In this document: one piece after another, positions 26,990 through 35,792 of the stretch | Layout: each line of letters opens with the position of its first letter | How positions within the stretch are numbered: the stretch's first letter is position 1 | NCBI RefSeq assembly: GCF_003173355.1 | Contig: NZ_QGMY01000003.1 | Location: forward strand, 62,001-126,000 | From: Methanospirillum lacunae | Lineage (GTDB): Archaea; Halobacteriota; Methanomicrobia; Methanomicrobiales; Methanospirillaceae | DNA length: 64,000 nucleotides | Direction of reading: 5' to 3' | Program-made: the position numbers and the translations under genes | The notes under the pieces: generated by a model | What the model was told of the DNA's origin: nothing | The model's input: only the letters and a program-made list of their open reading frames with translations | The model's database searches: none

Positions 26990-28219
26990 ATGATCCCGTT
27001 ATCTCATATCTTTGAAGATGATAATTCACTTTTTGAACTCATTCAGTTGTTAAGCCCTGACTACTTTAGACGGGAATCGATCCCCAATGATCACTGGCCT
27101 CAGATCATCTCATACGCTGACCGGATGCGGGTTATCCCTCTCCTTTTTTATACACTAAAACAGTATGATGGGATTGAACTACCAACTGAAATCTACCGTA
27201 CCCTCATGACGAGGTATCTCGCAAATGGGGGACGAAATCTCATGTTATCCTCAGAACTGAAAAAAATCCTGAACGCATTTGACCAAAATGATATACAGGT
27301 AGTACCACTCAAAGGTGCATATCTTGCATATGCAGTGTATGAACGCTCCTCCATGCGGCAGATGCTTGACCTGGATCTCATGGTAAAATGGGAAGATATG
27401 CCAAAGGCAATCACTATCCTTGAAACACTCGGATATATGGCCACCGGCACTTTCCATTGGGATGAGGAATGTCGAAGATTTGATCATCATGGTCCTGGTT
27501 ACCGACATCCATCCGGTTCAATGGTAGAACTCCATTGGAATATAATTGATGCTCACAGTATGGGTGAAAGAGAAATTGCAATTGGAGAGATTTTCATAAA
27601 CCGGGCCCGACCAGGATTACTTTTAGAGACAAAGACATACCTTTTGACACCAGAGGATCTCATCCTGCATAGTGTTGTCCATCAGACTCTTCATCATACC
27701 TTTCATTTGGGAATCCGGGAATTTTATGATATAAAACAAATATATGTAAAATTCAAAGACAGTATCGACTGGGGTTTACTCATCTCATCAGCAAAAGAGT
27801 TAAAAATCGAACGCCCGGTAATGCTAATCTTAACTCTTACCGATCTCATTACGGGATCTGATATAACAAAAAAGATGAGTCGAGAAGGATTTACGTATGA
27901 AATCCCGGATCAATATCTTATTTCCGCCCTGGGAGAGATAGAACTGGAGAAATCTGCATATGGCGTATCTTTCAGATTATCTCACTCGAAAAAAGGGATC
28001 CTCGGGCTGATATATCCTACACTGAATCGGGTATTTCTCAGTCGCAAGTCCATGCAGATGAAGTATCAGGTACCTTCTGATTCCTTTCGAATCTATCTTT
28101 GTTATCCACACCGGCTTTTTTATCTCATTTGGCAATTTGGCCCGAACCTGATTAATGGGTATTTCTCACATCATGAAGATGGAAATAAACACTTTTGGAA
28201 ATGGTTGTACGGAGGATAA
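26990..28219 (+). CDS. Nucleotidyltransferase-like protein (NTP_transf_5 family)
   Basis: The 409-residue protein contains VPLKGAYLAYAVY at about residues 105-117 and RQMLDLDLMV at 123-132. The paired aspartates D127 and D129 are the metal-binding DxD of the NTP_transf_5 group of polymerase-beta-like folds. Members occur in RiPP clusters, including PadeN of paeninodin-type lasso clusters beside an HprK-like kinase, where they act on the phosphorylated peptide or are of unproven role. It lies 117 bp after the ABC exporter on the same strand and ends the island. Its substrate here is unknown. Confidence 0.75.
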   Translation: MIPLSHIFEDDNSLFELIQLLSPDYFRRESIPNDHWPQIISYADRMRVIPLLFYTLKQYDGIELPTEIYRTLMTRYLANGGRNLMLSSELKKILNAFDQNDIQVVPLKGAYLAYAVYERSSMRQMLDLDLMVKWEDMPKAITILETLGYMATGTFHWDEECRRFDHHGPGYRHPSGSMVELHWNIIDAHSMGEREIAIGEIFINRARPGLLLETKTYLLTPEDLILHSVVHQTLHHTFHLGIREFYDIKQIYVKFKDSIDWGLLISSAKELKIERPVMLILTLTDLITGSDITKKMSREGFTYEIPDQYLISALGEIELEKSAYGVSFRLSHSKKGILGLIYPTLNRVFLSRKSMQMKYQVPSDSFRIYLCYPHRLFYLIWQFGPNLINGYFSHHEDGNKHFWKWLYGG

Positions 28220-28972
28220 TTTCAAAATAAAAATTATCTTCAATGAAGTTAATGTTGAGTCACAAATTTAATGAATATAATTTATGAGTGTCAATGCAGG
28301 GTAATGACTTTGAAAGTAATAGATGATACAAATCCATTGTATTTTTATATTCTATCAAAAAGGACGTCCATGGCCTTGTTCCAGATCCTGTTCAGTTGAT
28401 AGTTATTATCGAATTTGAGGGCATATCATCAACCAAGGTGATAAATAAGAGTTTTAGAGACAAAATTAGTTATTTAGAAATTTTAAGCGAGATATGAGGT
28501 CAAATCCGGGGCATATATGGAGTCAGGCAAATAGAGGGTATTTTTCGGTTTAATTTGCGAATGCTCAAAAAATCATTCACTCATATTACAATGCTATTGG
28601 GCTCATTTTTCAAATTCGATCAGATGTCAGGCAATGACCCTGATCAGGTGATATAACTAGGTTATAAAAACGAGATATGGGCTCCGATTAGTAGTATCCG
28701 TGAACCGGATACCTTCATGGTTACGATACAACTTAGTTTGAAACCTCCCGCTCGTAAGACTATTCTCAACTGATAATCTTACGACTTAATTGCCTTTGAT
28801 ATTGTATATATGATTTACATTTGTTGATCAGATGAGCATACATCTCCAAAACACCCAGAACCAGGAGACAGGATTACTTGAATTTATTATTACACTAACC
28901 AGCAAACACTCTGATCCAAACCCAAATACATAAAAATAAAGCGATCAAGTATTAACGCTACTGATATTCGTT
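28220..28972. other. Long AT-rich intergenic region at the island edge
   Basis: About 750 bp with no open frame that I can support on either strand. It holds an 8-bp inverted repeat TCGTAAGA/TCTTACGA (28752-28759 and 28777-28784, 17-nt spacer). An AT-rich AAAAATAAAG at about 28933-28942 may be the promoter of the pgk gene. It marks the boundary between the accessory island and core genes. Confidence 0.5.
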
Positions 28973-28999
28973 ATGATCGGCCGCCGGCCGCTGATTGTT

Positions 29000-30211
29000 A
29001 TGATTAAAAATTTATCCCAGATTGACATCTCCCGAAAGAAAATACTCCTCAGGGTTGACTTCAATTCACCGATTGATCCCCAGGCAGGAGTTATACTTGA
29101 TGACAAACGCTTCAGGGAACATTTGAGAACAATCCAGGCGCTCAGAGATGCGATATGTATCATCGTAACCCACCAGAGCAGGCCGGGAAAAAAAGATTTC
29201 ACCTCCCTTGAGGCTCATGCATCAAGGCTCCAGCAGCTTTTGGGAAAACCTGTTACATTCATCGATGACATCTTCGGCCATACTGCCCAGGATGCAGTTA
29301 GAAATGCCCATCCTGGAGATGTTATTATGCTTGAAAATGTCAGGTTCAATGCGGAGGAGAACCTGAAGCTTAACGGAGAAGAATCAGCAAAGACACTCCT
29401 TATCAGAAACCTCTCTAAGATGGGAGATATTTTTGTCAATGATGCCTTCGGAACAGCACATCGTTCACAACCCACCATAGTGGGCCTTCCAGAGGTTATG
29501 CCGTCAGTGGCAGGTCTTCTTATGGAGAAAGAGATTTCAAACCTTTCCCGGGTCTTTGAGGGAGCTCCTAGGCCGGTCACCTTCATCCTGGGTGGTACTA
29601 AGGTTGATGATTCTATCGATGTAGCTCATCACGTACTTTCCAATGGTATTGCTGATCGTGTCATTACCATCGGCGTAGTTGCTAATATCTTCCTTGCAGC
29701 TCAGGGAATTACAATAGGTAAACCTTCTTCGGATCTTATCACTCAGCTTGGATATGATAATCAGATTGCAATTGCTAAGGCAATATTGGATGAATTCGGA
29801 GAGAAGGTCTTTGTTCCAGAGGCAGTAGCAATCCGAAAAGATGGTATTAGGGTTGAGATTCCGGTTGACCAAATCCCTGCCGACTGTCCAATCCTTGATA
29901 TCGGCGGAACAGGCCTGAAATCCTGTCTTGATATTATCAAAAATTCTAAAACTGTTGTTCTGAACGGGCCAGCAGGTCTCTTTGAAGAGACAGATTTTGC
30001 ACTTGGTACCTATGAAATTATCAAGGCTGCAGCAGATGTCCAGTTTTCGGTTGTAGGTGGCGGACATACAGCAGCTGTTATTGAAAAGATGGGATATGAT
30101 AAACGGTTCACACATATTTCAACCGGTGGCGGAGCATGCATTGAATTCCTGACCGGAAAAAAATTACCAGCAATTGCAGCACTTGAAAAAAGTGCAGCCA
30201 AATTTTCATAA
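29000..30211 (+). CDS. pgk: Phosphoglycerate kinase
   Basis: The protein has about 403 residues and transfers phosphate between 1,3-bisphosphoglycerate and ADP, mainly in the gluconeogenic direction in methanogens. The substrate-binding LLRVDFNSPIDP at the N-terminus, the TIVGLPEVMPSVAGLLMEKE segment, FILGGTKVDDS in the middle and the C-terminal VVGGGHTAAVIEKMG are all present. The ATG at 29000 (MIKNLSQIDIS) fits the usual archaeal N-terminus; an in-frame ATG at 28973 adds nine unusual residues and cannot be ruled out. Neither has a clear ribosome site, so the message may be nearly leaderless. Confidence 0.95.
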   Translation: MIKNLSQIDISRKKILLRVDFNSPIDPQAGVILDDKRFREHLRTIQALRDAICIIVTHQSRPGKKDFTSLEAHASRLQQLLGKPVTFIDDIFGHTAQDAVRNAHPGDVIMLENVRFNAEENLKLNGEESAKTLLIRNLSKMGDIFVNDAFGTAHRSQPTIVGLPEVMPSVAGLLMEKEISNLSRVFEGAPRPVTFILGGTKVDDSIDVAHHVLSNGIADRVITIGVVANIFLAAQGITIGKPSSDLITQLGYDNQIAIAKAILDEFGEKVFVPEAVAIRKDGIRVEIPVDQIPADCPILDIGGTGLKSCLDIIKNSKTVVLNGPAGLFEETDFALGTYEIIKAAADVQFSVVGGGHTAAVIEKMGYDKRFTHISTGGGACIEFLTGKKLPAIAALEKSAAKFS

Positions 30212-30273
30212 CTTTTTTCAGACTCAAATAGTCACGTTCATTCCTCTTGACGCAGAATATGATTTGAGAATTC

Positions 30274-31203
30274 GTGAACCCAATGGGAGACGAGCAGATA
30301 GTACTTACTCATATTGCTTTGTATGTAACAAACCTACAGCGGAGCATGGATTTTTATAAAAAAATCCTACGTATGAATGTCTCAGAACCAATCTCACTTA
30401 AAGATCAATCAGCCGGACTGAAATATGGACATTCACTGGTAACAAAAGGTCCAGTATTGGTTAGGAATATTATAAACCGGGCTAATCCTTCAGCATATCA
30501 ACAGATGTTTACAGATATCTGCCACTGCAGTACCGCTGATGGAACTGTCAACCTGATTCTGGTCCAACAAACACATCCTGAAAAAGGATACATCAGATCA
30601 GTTACCGGAAATACCCTGTATGGATTCTCGTGTTACCTGTCATCTGATATTGACACCGACGATCTTGCCTGGGATATGGCTATTGCAGATCTCTCTTTTC
30701 AGCATGGAGATACTGGAACAGACGGGCTAGATTACTCACTAAATTCCAATAATCATTCACTCTTTGTCAAAGATCCTGACGAGCGGATGATAGAACTCAT
30801 AACATCAACAGACAGGAAAGGGGAATTTATCACAGGTCTCGGACACGCTGTTATCTATGTCAATAATATTCAGGCAAGCAGAAGATTTTACCAGGAAAAA
30901 TGTGGTCTGGTCGATATTACCCCTCATTCCCTTGTCCAAAATGAATGGAAAAAGAAGTATGCCTGGATGGGAACAGCAGAGGGATCACCAGTAATTATCC
31001 TATACCAGGTTGTAAAACCGGATGGAACCCCGATAATAGCCGGCGGATATGGACTAGATCACATGGGTCTGTCAGCGATTTACAAAGGAGAAGGAGCAAT
31101 CAGTGAACCAGGATGTGTCACAATACATCCTCCAAATTCAAAAGAGGTATCTGGAAATTACCTTCAGGATCCTGATGGTTATTTGATTGAGATTATGAAA
31201 TAG
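30274..31203 (+). CDS. VOC-superfamily protein, two glyoxalase/dioxygenase-like domains
   Basis: The 309-residue protein has two vicinal-oxygen-chelate modules. The first begins LTHIALYVTNLQRSMDFYKK and ends near DPDERMIELI; the second begins GLGHAVIYVNNIQASRRFYQ and ends DPDGYLIEIM. The paired H and E positions that bind a metal in each module are visible. The family includes ring-cleaving dioxygenases, glyoxalases and antibiotic-resistance proteins, so the substrate cannot be told. The start is GTG at 30274, with an ATG three codons later as alternative. Confidence 0.75.
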   Translation: MNPMGDEQIVLTHIALYVTNLQRSMDFYKKILRMNVSEPISLKDQSAGLKYGHSLVTKGPVLVRNIINRANPSAYQQMFTDICHCSTADGTVNLILVQQTHPEKGYIRSVTGNTLYGFSCYLSSDIDTDDLAWDMAIADLSFQHGDTGTDGLDYSLNSNNHSLFVKDPDERMIELITSTDRKGEFITGLGHAVIYVNNIQASRRFYQEKCGLVDITPHSLVQNEWKKKYAWMGTAEGSPVIILYQVVKPDGTPIIAGGYGLDHMGLSAIYKGEGAISEPGCVTIHPPNSKEVSGNYLQDPDGYLIEIMK

Positions 31204-31208
31204 GAGAG

Positions 31209-31484
31209 TCAGAGTTTTTCATCGGTATCAGAACGAATTCCGCTTTCTTCCGCATACCTTCTCCGCTTGATCTTCTCCAGTTCCAAAGGGGTTGGAACCT
31301 TGGTCATCGGATCTTTGCGGGTCAGCGAAATATATGCGGCAAAGAGAATCATGAGAACTGAAAGCAACATTAATGAATTAAGCGAAGAGAGAAAGCCGCT
31401 TAAATAACCGATGAAGATGAACAGCAGGAGGGTAAAGACCAGTGTAATGCTCCAAACTTTCAAGCCCATAAATTGAATATACAT
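31209..31484 (-). CDS. Small membrane protein, function unknown
   Basis: The 91-residue protein has two hydrophobic stretches (VWSITLVFTLLLFIFIGYLS and LMLLSVLMILFAAYISL) and a positively charged C-terminal tail (LEKIKRRRYAEES). It is probably a two-helix inner-membrane protein with a cytoplasmic tail. It converges on the VOC gene, ending 6 bp from it. I do not recognise a family. Confidence 0.6.
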   Translation of the reverse strand: MYIQFMGLKVWSITLVFTLLLFIFIGYLSGFLSSLNSLMLLSVLMILFAAYISLTRKDPMTKVPTPLELEKIKRRRYAEESGIRSDTDEKL

Positions 31485-31583
31485 CGTATCTGATGAAAAA
31501 TAAAAGTTTCACTTCATAATATCATTCCGGAAAAATTCTATGTTTTCAGACAATAGACCGTTGACATCACACACAGGTATACC

Positions 31584-32531
31584 ATGAAAAAAGGAACTGG
31601 ATATCCAATATGGAAGGTTGTAGCGGGGCATGGATCGCACATAAAGGCAACCCGTGAAATTCTTTCAGTTCAGTACCATGGCGCTACCACCGATATCCCT
31701 CTCACAAATCTCGATCATTTGATGATCATGGGAGGGCATCAGATTCAGACATCAGCGATCACCACCTTATTAAAACATCACATTTTTATTTCATTTCTTG
31801 AATCTGATGGTGAACCCGCCGGGTATCTGAAACCCTATGGATATACAATGGATGAAACCATGAGGGAGAATCAGGCCCGGGCTACACCTTTTAGTTATGC
31901 TCTTGCCTGTGCAAAAGGAGTGGTACGTGAACGGATGCTAACTGTTGAACGCTGGAATGAAGAAGGAGATGGAAAAATTCTCTTCAGTGGTGAACTGGAT
32001 ATACTCAATCAAGCAGCAGATGAATTGGACAGCCTTATAAAAATCGATGAAATAAGCAGAGTTGACAGGCTTATTGGTGATATGTATTATGAAATTATGA
32101 GCAGATTGATATCACCTGACCTGAACTATAAACGAAGAACAAGCAGACCTTACCGTGACCCGGTTAATGCTATTCTCTCTTTCGGATACGCTATGCTCAC
32201 CACAGACTGTACAAGGGCACTCATCGGAGTGCATCTCGATCCAGATCAAGGTATGCTCAATCGGGGAAAGCGATCTTTGGCAACCGATCTTGTAAATTGC
32301 TGGAAGACCAGGATGATTGATCTCGTAACTCTTGATCTACTTAATACCGGAGAAATCAGAGAAGATTCATATGAATGTGGAGAAAAACGCTGTATCCTTT
32401 CAGAGATGCTCATCCGGAGGCTTATTGAACGGTACCAACATAGTATCAGACAGGATGTTATCGATACACAGGTCAAAACGTTGGTTGAAGCAATAAACGG
32501 AAACTCAAACTTTCAAATACACAGATTTTAA
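31584..32531 (+). CDS. Stand-alone Cas1-like protein with degenerate active site
   Basis: The 315-residue protein follows the Cas1 fold: an N-terminal beta domain (ILSVQYHGATTDIPLTNLDH and MIMGGHQIQTSAITTLLKHH) and a C-terminal helical domain with SRPYRDPVNAILSFGYAML, GVHLDPDQGMLN and RSLATDLVN. In active Cas1 the GLDP element ends in FLH, but here it ends MLN, so the metal-binding His is Asn226. The E-G-x-A-A-R helix with the catalytic Glu is shortened to IGDMYYE. Asp235 is kept. No cas2, CRISPR repeats, PolB or HNH genes are nearby. Solo Cas1 proteins are known in methanogens, but integrase activity is doubtful here. Confidence 0.72.
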   Translation: MKKGTGYPIWKVVAGHGSHIKATREILSVQYHGATTDIPLTNLDHLMIMGGHQIQTSAITTLLKHHIFISFLESDGEPAGYLKPYGYTMDETMRENQARATPFSYALACAKGVVRERMLTVERWNEEGDGKILFSGELDILNQAADELDSLIKIDEISRVDRLIGDMYYEIMSRLISPDLNYKRRTSRPYRDPVNAILSFGYAMLTTDCTRALIGVHLDPDQGMLNRGKRSLATDLVNCWKTRMIDLVTLDLLNTGEIREDSYECGEKRCILSEMLIRRLIERYQHSIRQDVIDTQVKTLVEAINGNSNFQIHRF

Positions 32532-32590
32532 GAACAGTAATATTTGGTAGAACAAATAGAGTCCAAAAAAGTTTGGAAAGTTCGGCTAAA

Positions 32591-34177
32591 TTATTGCTGC
32601 CGAGGTTTTGCCGGGCTTACACCGATTCTGACTCCCCTGATCTCTGCTCCATCAAGCCGGGATATTACCCGGTTTACATATGATGATGGGATCTGAACAA
32701 AGGAATATGCAGGGTACATCTGGATATCTCCCACTGCACGCTCAGGCATGTTACATGCTGAAGATACTGCATATACAATATCACGAGGACTGAATCCATC
32801 TTTGCGTCCTGCAGAGATAAACAATCGGGCTGAACCAGGTTGCTCTGAAAACTCTCCACCCACTACTTCGTTAGCACCTGAAGAACCGGTGTAGGCACTC
32901 TTTTCTTTCAGGAATGCTGCAGCCAGTTGTACTGGATCAAATCCTTCTGCAACGAGACTCTCGATTACTTCCTGATATTTTGTGAGGTCTTCACTTCCAA
33001 TAACTGTTTTTATCTTGGATATTGTTTCTTTTGCCCGTGCTTCTGCAATCTCTGCAGCAGTTGGGATAGACATTCGGTGCATGTGTGTGTTGGTCTGCCG
33101 CTGGATATCTTTCATCCTCCAACGGTCGCGTGGCATTACAAAACTCACCGATTTTCCACCTTTACCAGCCCGGGCTGTCCGTCCAATCCGGTGGACATAA
33201 TACTCAATGTCCTGTGGAAGATCATAATTGAAGACCATCTCAACATCTTCAACATCAATACCACGAGCTGCCACATCACTTGCAACAAGAATACTGATAG
33301 ATCCATGCCGGAATCCACCCATAACACGATCCCGCTCACGCTGTTTCATGTCACCATGAAGAGCCTCTGCAAGATATCCCTGTGCTTTTAGCTTGCTGGC
33401 GATGAGATCTACCATCCGACGGGTGTTGGCAAAAACCATAGCCCTGGAAGGGGTATGCCGATCAAGCAGCCTGAAGAGAGCATCGTCCTTTGCTGATTCA
33501 ACCAGTTCTATGAAATATTGATCAATTCCCGGACCGGTGAGTTCTTTGTGAGCAATCCGGACCATTTCAGGATCACGCTGGTATCTGCGTGATATTTGAA
33601 GAATTGGTTTTGGGAGAGTTGCTGAGAAGATAACAGTCTGTCGTTCTCGGGGAACATATGAAAGAATACTTTCAATGTCTGGCCTGAAACCCATGTCAAG
33701 CATCTGATCAGCCTCATCAAGAACAACAAGATGAACATTAGACAGACTGAGAGTCGTGCGCGCAATATGGTCCAGAATCCGTCCAGGAGTTCCAATGCAA
33801 ATATGAACTCCGCGTTTTAACTCACGAATCTGTCCATCAATCGCCTGACCGCCATATATCGGAAGTACATGTATATCTTTTCTGTATTTGAGAAGGCGGG
33901 TGTATTCTGCAGCGATCTGCACACAAAGTTCTCTGGTTGGACAAAGGACAAGGACCTGAACTGCCCTGAGTTCCTCCTTACATCGTTCGATGCCCGGGAT
34001 TGCATACGCTGCTGTCTTCCCGGTACCGGTTTGAGCCTGGCCGGCAATGTCCTGCCCGGCCATGAGGAGAGGGATCGCCTGTTTTTGTATCGGCGTGGGT
34101 TCTTCAAATCCCATATCGGAGAGGGCACGAAGGATAGGTGGCGAGAGATCTAGGTCCGAAAAAGAGGATATAGTCAT
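32591..34177 (-). CDS. DEAD-box ATP-dependent RNA helicase with DbpA-type RNA-binding domain
   Basis: The 528-residue protein has a full set of helicase motifs: Q-motif GFEEPTPIQKQAIP, Walker A AQTGTGKT at 48-55, VLDEADQML, SATLP, ARGIDVEDV and HRIGRTARAG. The last 75 residues (RLFISAGRKDGFSPRDIVYA onwards) match the DbpA-like RNA-binding domain that targets rRNA or structured RNA in DeaD/CshA/DbpA proteins. It probably acts in ribosome assembly or RNA unfolding, perhaps in the cold. It is transcribed towards the Cas1-like gene, and nothing suggests a joint function. Confidence 0.93.
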   Translation of the reverse strand: MTISSFSDLDLSPPILRALSDMGFEEPTPIQKQAIPLLMAGQDIAGQAQTGTGKTAAYAIPGIERCKEELRAVQVLVLCPTRELCVQIAAEYTRLLKYRKDIHVLPIYGGQAIDGQIRELKRGVHICIGTPGRILDHIARTTLSLSNVHLVVLDEADQMLDMGFRPDIESILSYVPRERQTVIFSATLPKPILQISRRYQRDPEMVRIAHKELTGPGIDQYFIELVESAKDDALFRLLDRHTPSRAMVFANTRRMVDLIASKLKAQGYLAEALHGDMKQRERDRVMGGFRHGSISILVASDVAARGIDVEDVEMVFNYDLPQDIEYYVHRIGRTARAGKGGKSVSFVMPRDRWRMKDIQRQTNTHMHRMSIPTAAEIAEARAKETISKIKTVIGSEDLTKYQEVIESLVAEGFDPVQLAAAFLKEKSAYTGSSGANEVVGGEFSEQPGSARLFISAGRKDGFSPRDIVYAVSSACNMPERAVGDIQMYPAYSFVQIPSSYVNRVISRLDGAEIRGVRIGVSPAKPRQQ

Positions 34178-34424
34178 CCCACATCATGGGACTTTTCGAC
34201 ATATATATGCACGGATGGCAGGAGTTCTGCTTTGATTCTATGAATAATAATCAGTCAATCTCCAGAGGTATAATTTTTTGGAAATTATCTTTGTTTTTCG
34301 TTTTTTGTATCTGACGTGGCATATAGCAACATAATATTTATTATATAAATATTACTATATTAGATTTAAGCATAGAGATTAATATAATAAAAATCGAATA
34401 AAATAAATGTAAAAAAATTTAGCG

Positions 34425-35792
34425 TTATGCTAAAATTGGGCTAATAGAATCCAGAATTTCTTTCTCAAAAGCTTTTGCTACTGTTTCATCTTGAGATTCA
34501 ATAAATAACCGAACCAATGGTTCTGTCCCAGAAGGCCGAATAAGAGCCCAGGCATCATCTCTGTCAATTCTAAGGCCATCAATTGTATTGATCCTATCAC
34601 TTGAAAATTTCTTACTGACAACTTCAATCATAGCCGGGGCTTTATCAGTATGAAATTTATGCTTCAACATTACAGATGGGGGAAGATCATCAACCAAACT
34701 GCTCAAAGTCTGTTTTTTAATTGAAAGCAGAAGAACCATCATTGCAGCAGTCATGCCACCATCACGACAAAACTGATGATCCGGATAGATGAGTCCTCCA
34801 TTTCCTTCACCCCCAAAGATCACCGATTTTCCTGCTTCAATCAGAGATCTCATTCGCCTTGCCACATAGATACTCCCAACAGCAGTGTAATCCACTGTAC
34901 AGGCGTGACGTTTTCCAATCTGTTCAATAAGTCGGGAAGAACTAACTGGTGTTACAATAATTCCGGACTTTCCATGGCAGACCGCATCAGCAATAAGGGC
35001 AAACTCCTTATTCTCTTCAACAAACCGACCCTTGTCATCGATAAAAACTGCACGGTCGGCATCTCCGTCATGAGCAACACCAAATGCTGCTCCAACTGAC
35101 TTAACCAAATCAGCCAGTGGAGCAAGACCTTCTTCTGATGGCTCAGGATTGCGTGCCGGAAATCGACCATCAGGTTGTGCATTCAGAGTCAGCACACGGC
35201 ATCCAAGATCAGATAAAATAGATGCAGTTGTCCGGTATGCAGCCCCACAGCCGGGATCAATGGCGACAGTCATTCCTTTGCCTATTCCAGCAGGAACTTT
35301 GCTAACAACACCGTCAATGTATTCCTGAAACATATCCGGAGCAGATCGGCTGGATGCTACTTCTTCCCATGATTTAATCGCAAAAGAACTTGAGAAAACC
35401 CGTTCTTCTACGAGAATCGAATTTTCATCCCCCATTTCTGTTCCATCGGGCTCAATTACCTTGACCCCATTGTAATTTCCAGGATTATGTGAGGCAGTGA
35501 TGACAATTCCAGCATCAAAGTGATCCTTCACCAGATACTGAAGACCCGGGGTCGGCAAAATCCCACAATCCACAACATTACATCCAACTGCCATCAGACC
35601 TGCTTTTGCAGCTTCGATAAAAGCTGGCCCCGACGTCCTGGTATCTCTTCCAACAGCAATCGTGCCCGGGCGCATACTCCCAACTGCCATTGCGATCTTC
35701 ATAACCAATTCCGGTGTCATCAATTCACCGACAACACCCCTGACCCCATTTGTTCCAAACAACTGTTTTTTCTTTGCTTCTGCCATGAACAT
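34425..35792 (-). CDS. glmM: Phosphoglucosamine/phosphohexomutase
   Basis: The protein of about 455 residues belongs to the alpha-D-phosphohexomutase family. Its features are FGTNGVRGVVGE at the N-terminus, the phosphoserine loop TASHNPGNYNG with catalytic Ser101, the metal loop DGDADRAVF, GGEGNGGL for sugar recognition and RPSGTEPLVRLFIE for phosphate binding. The FGTNGVRG start and overall style favour glucosamine-1-phosphate mutase over phosphomannomutase. The ATG at 35792 overlaps the TGA of the preceding gene (TGATG); an ATG two codons later at 35786 is also possible. It feeds sugar-nucleotide synthesis for the cell surface. Confidence 0.88.
   Translation of the reverse strand: MFMAEAKKKQLFGTNGVRGVVGELMTPELVMKIAMAVGSMRPGTIAVGRDTRTSGPAFIEAAKAGLMAVGCNVVDCGILPTPGLQYLVKDHFDAGIVITASHNPGNYNGVKVIEPDGTEMGDENSILVEERVFSSSFAIKSWEEVASSRSAPDMFQEYIDGVVSKVPAGIGKGMTVAIDPGCGAAYRTTASILSDLGCRVLTLNAQPDGRFPARNPEPSEEGLAPLADLVKSVGAAFGVAHDGDADRAVFIDDKGRFVEENKEFALIADAVCHGKSGIIVTPVSSSRLIEQIGKRHACTVDYTAVGSIYVARRMRSLIEAGKSVIFGGEGNGGLIYPDHQFCRDGGMTAAMMVLLLSIKKQTLSSLVDDLPPSVMLKHKFHTDKAPAMIEVVSKKFSSDRINTIDGLRIDRDDAWALIRPSGTEPLVRLFIESQDETVAKAFEKEILDSISPILA

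Noticed and set aside
12013-28219. A lasso-peptide cluster
   Set aside because: PqqD-like, HprK-like, nucleotidyltransferase and ABC genes fit, but there is no asparagine-synthetase-like cyclase and no transglutaminase-like B2 protease, and the precursors are far too long.
31209-34177. A casposon or CRISPR-Cas locus around the Cas1-like gene
   Set aside because: No PolB, HNH, Cas2, other cas gene, terminal inverted repeats or spaced direct repeats were seen.
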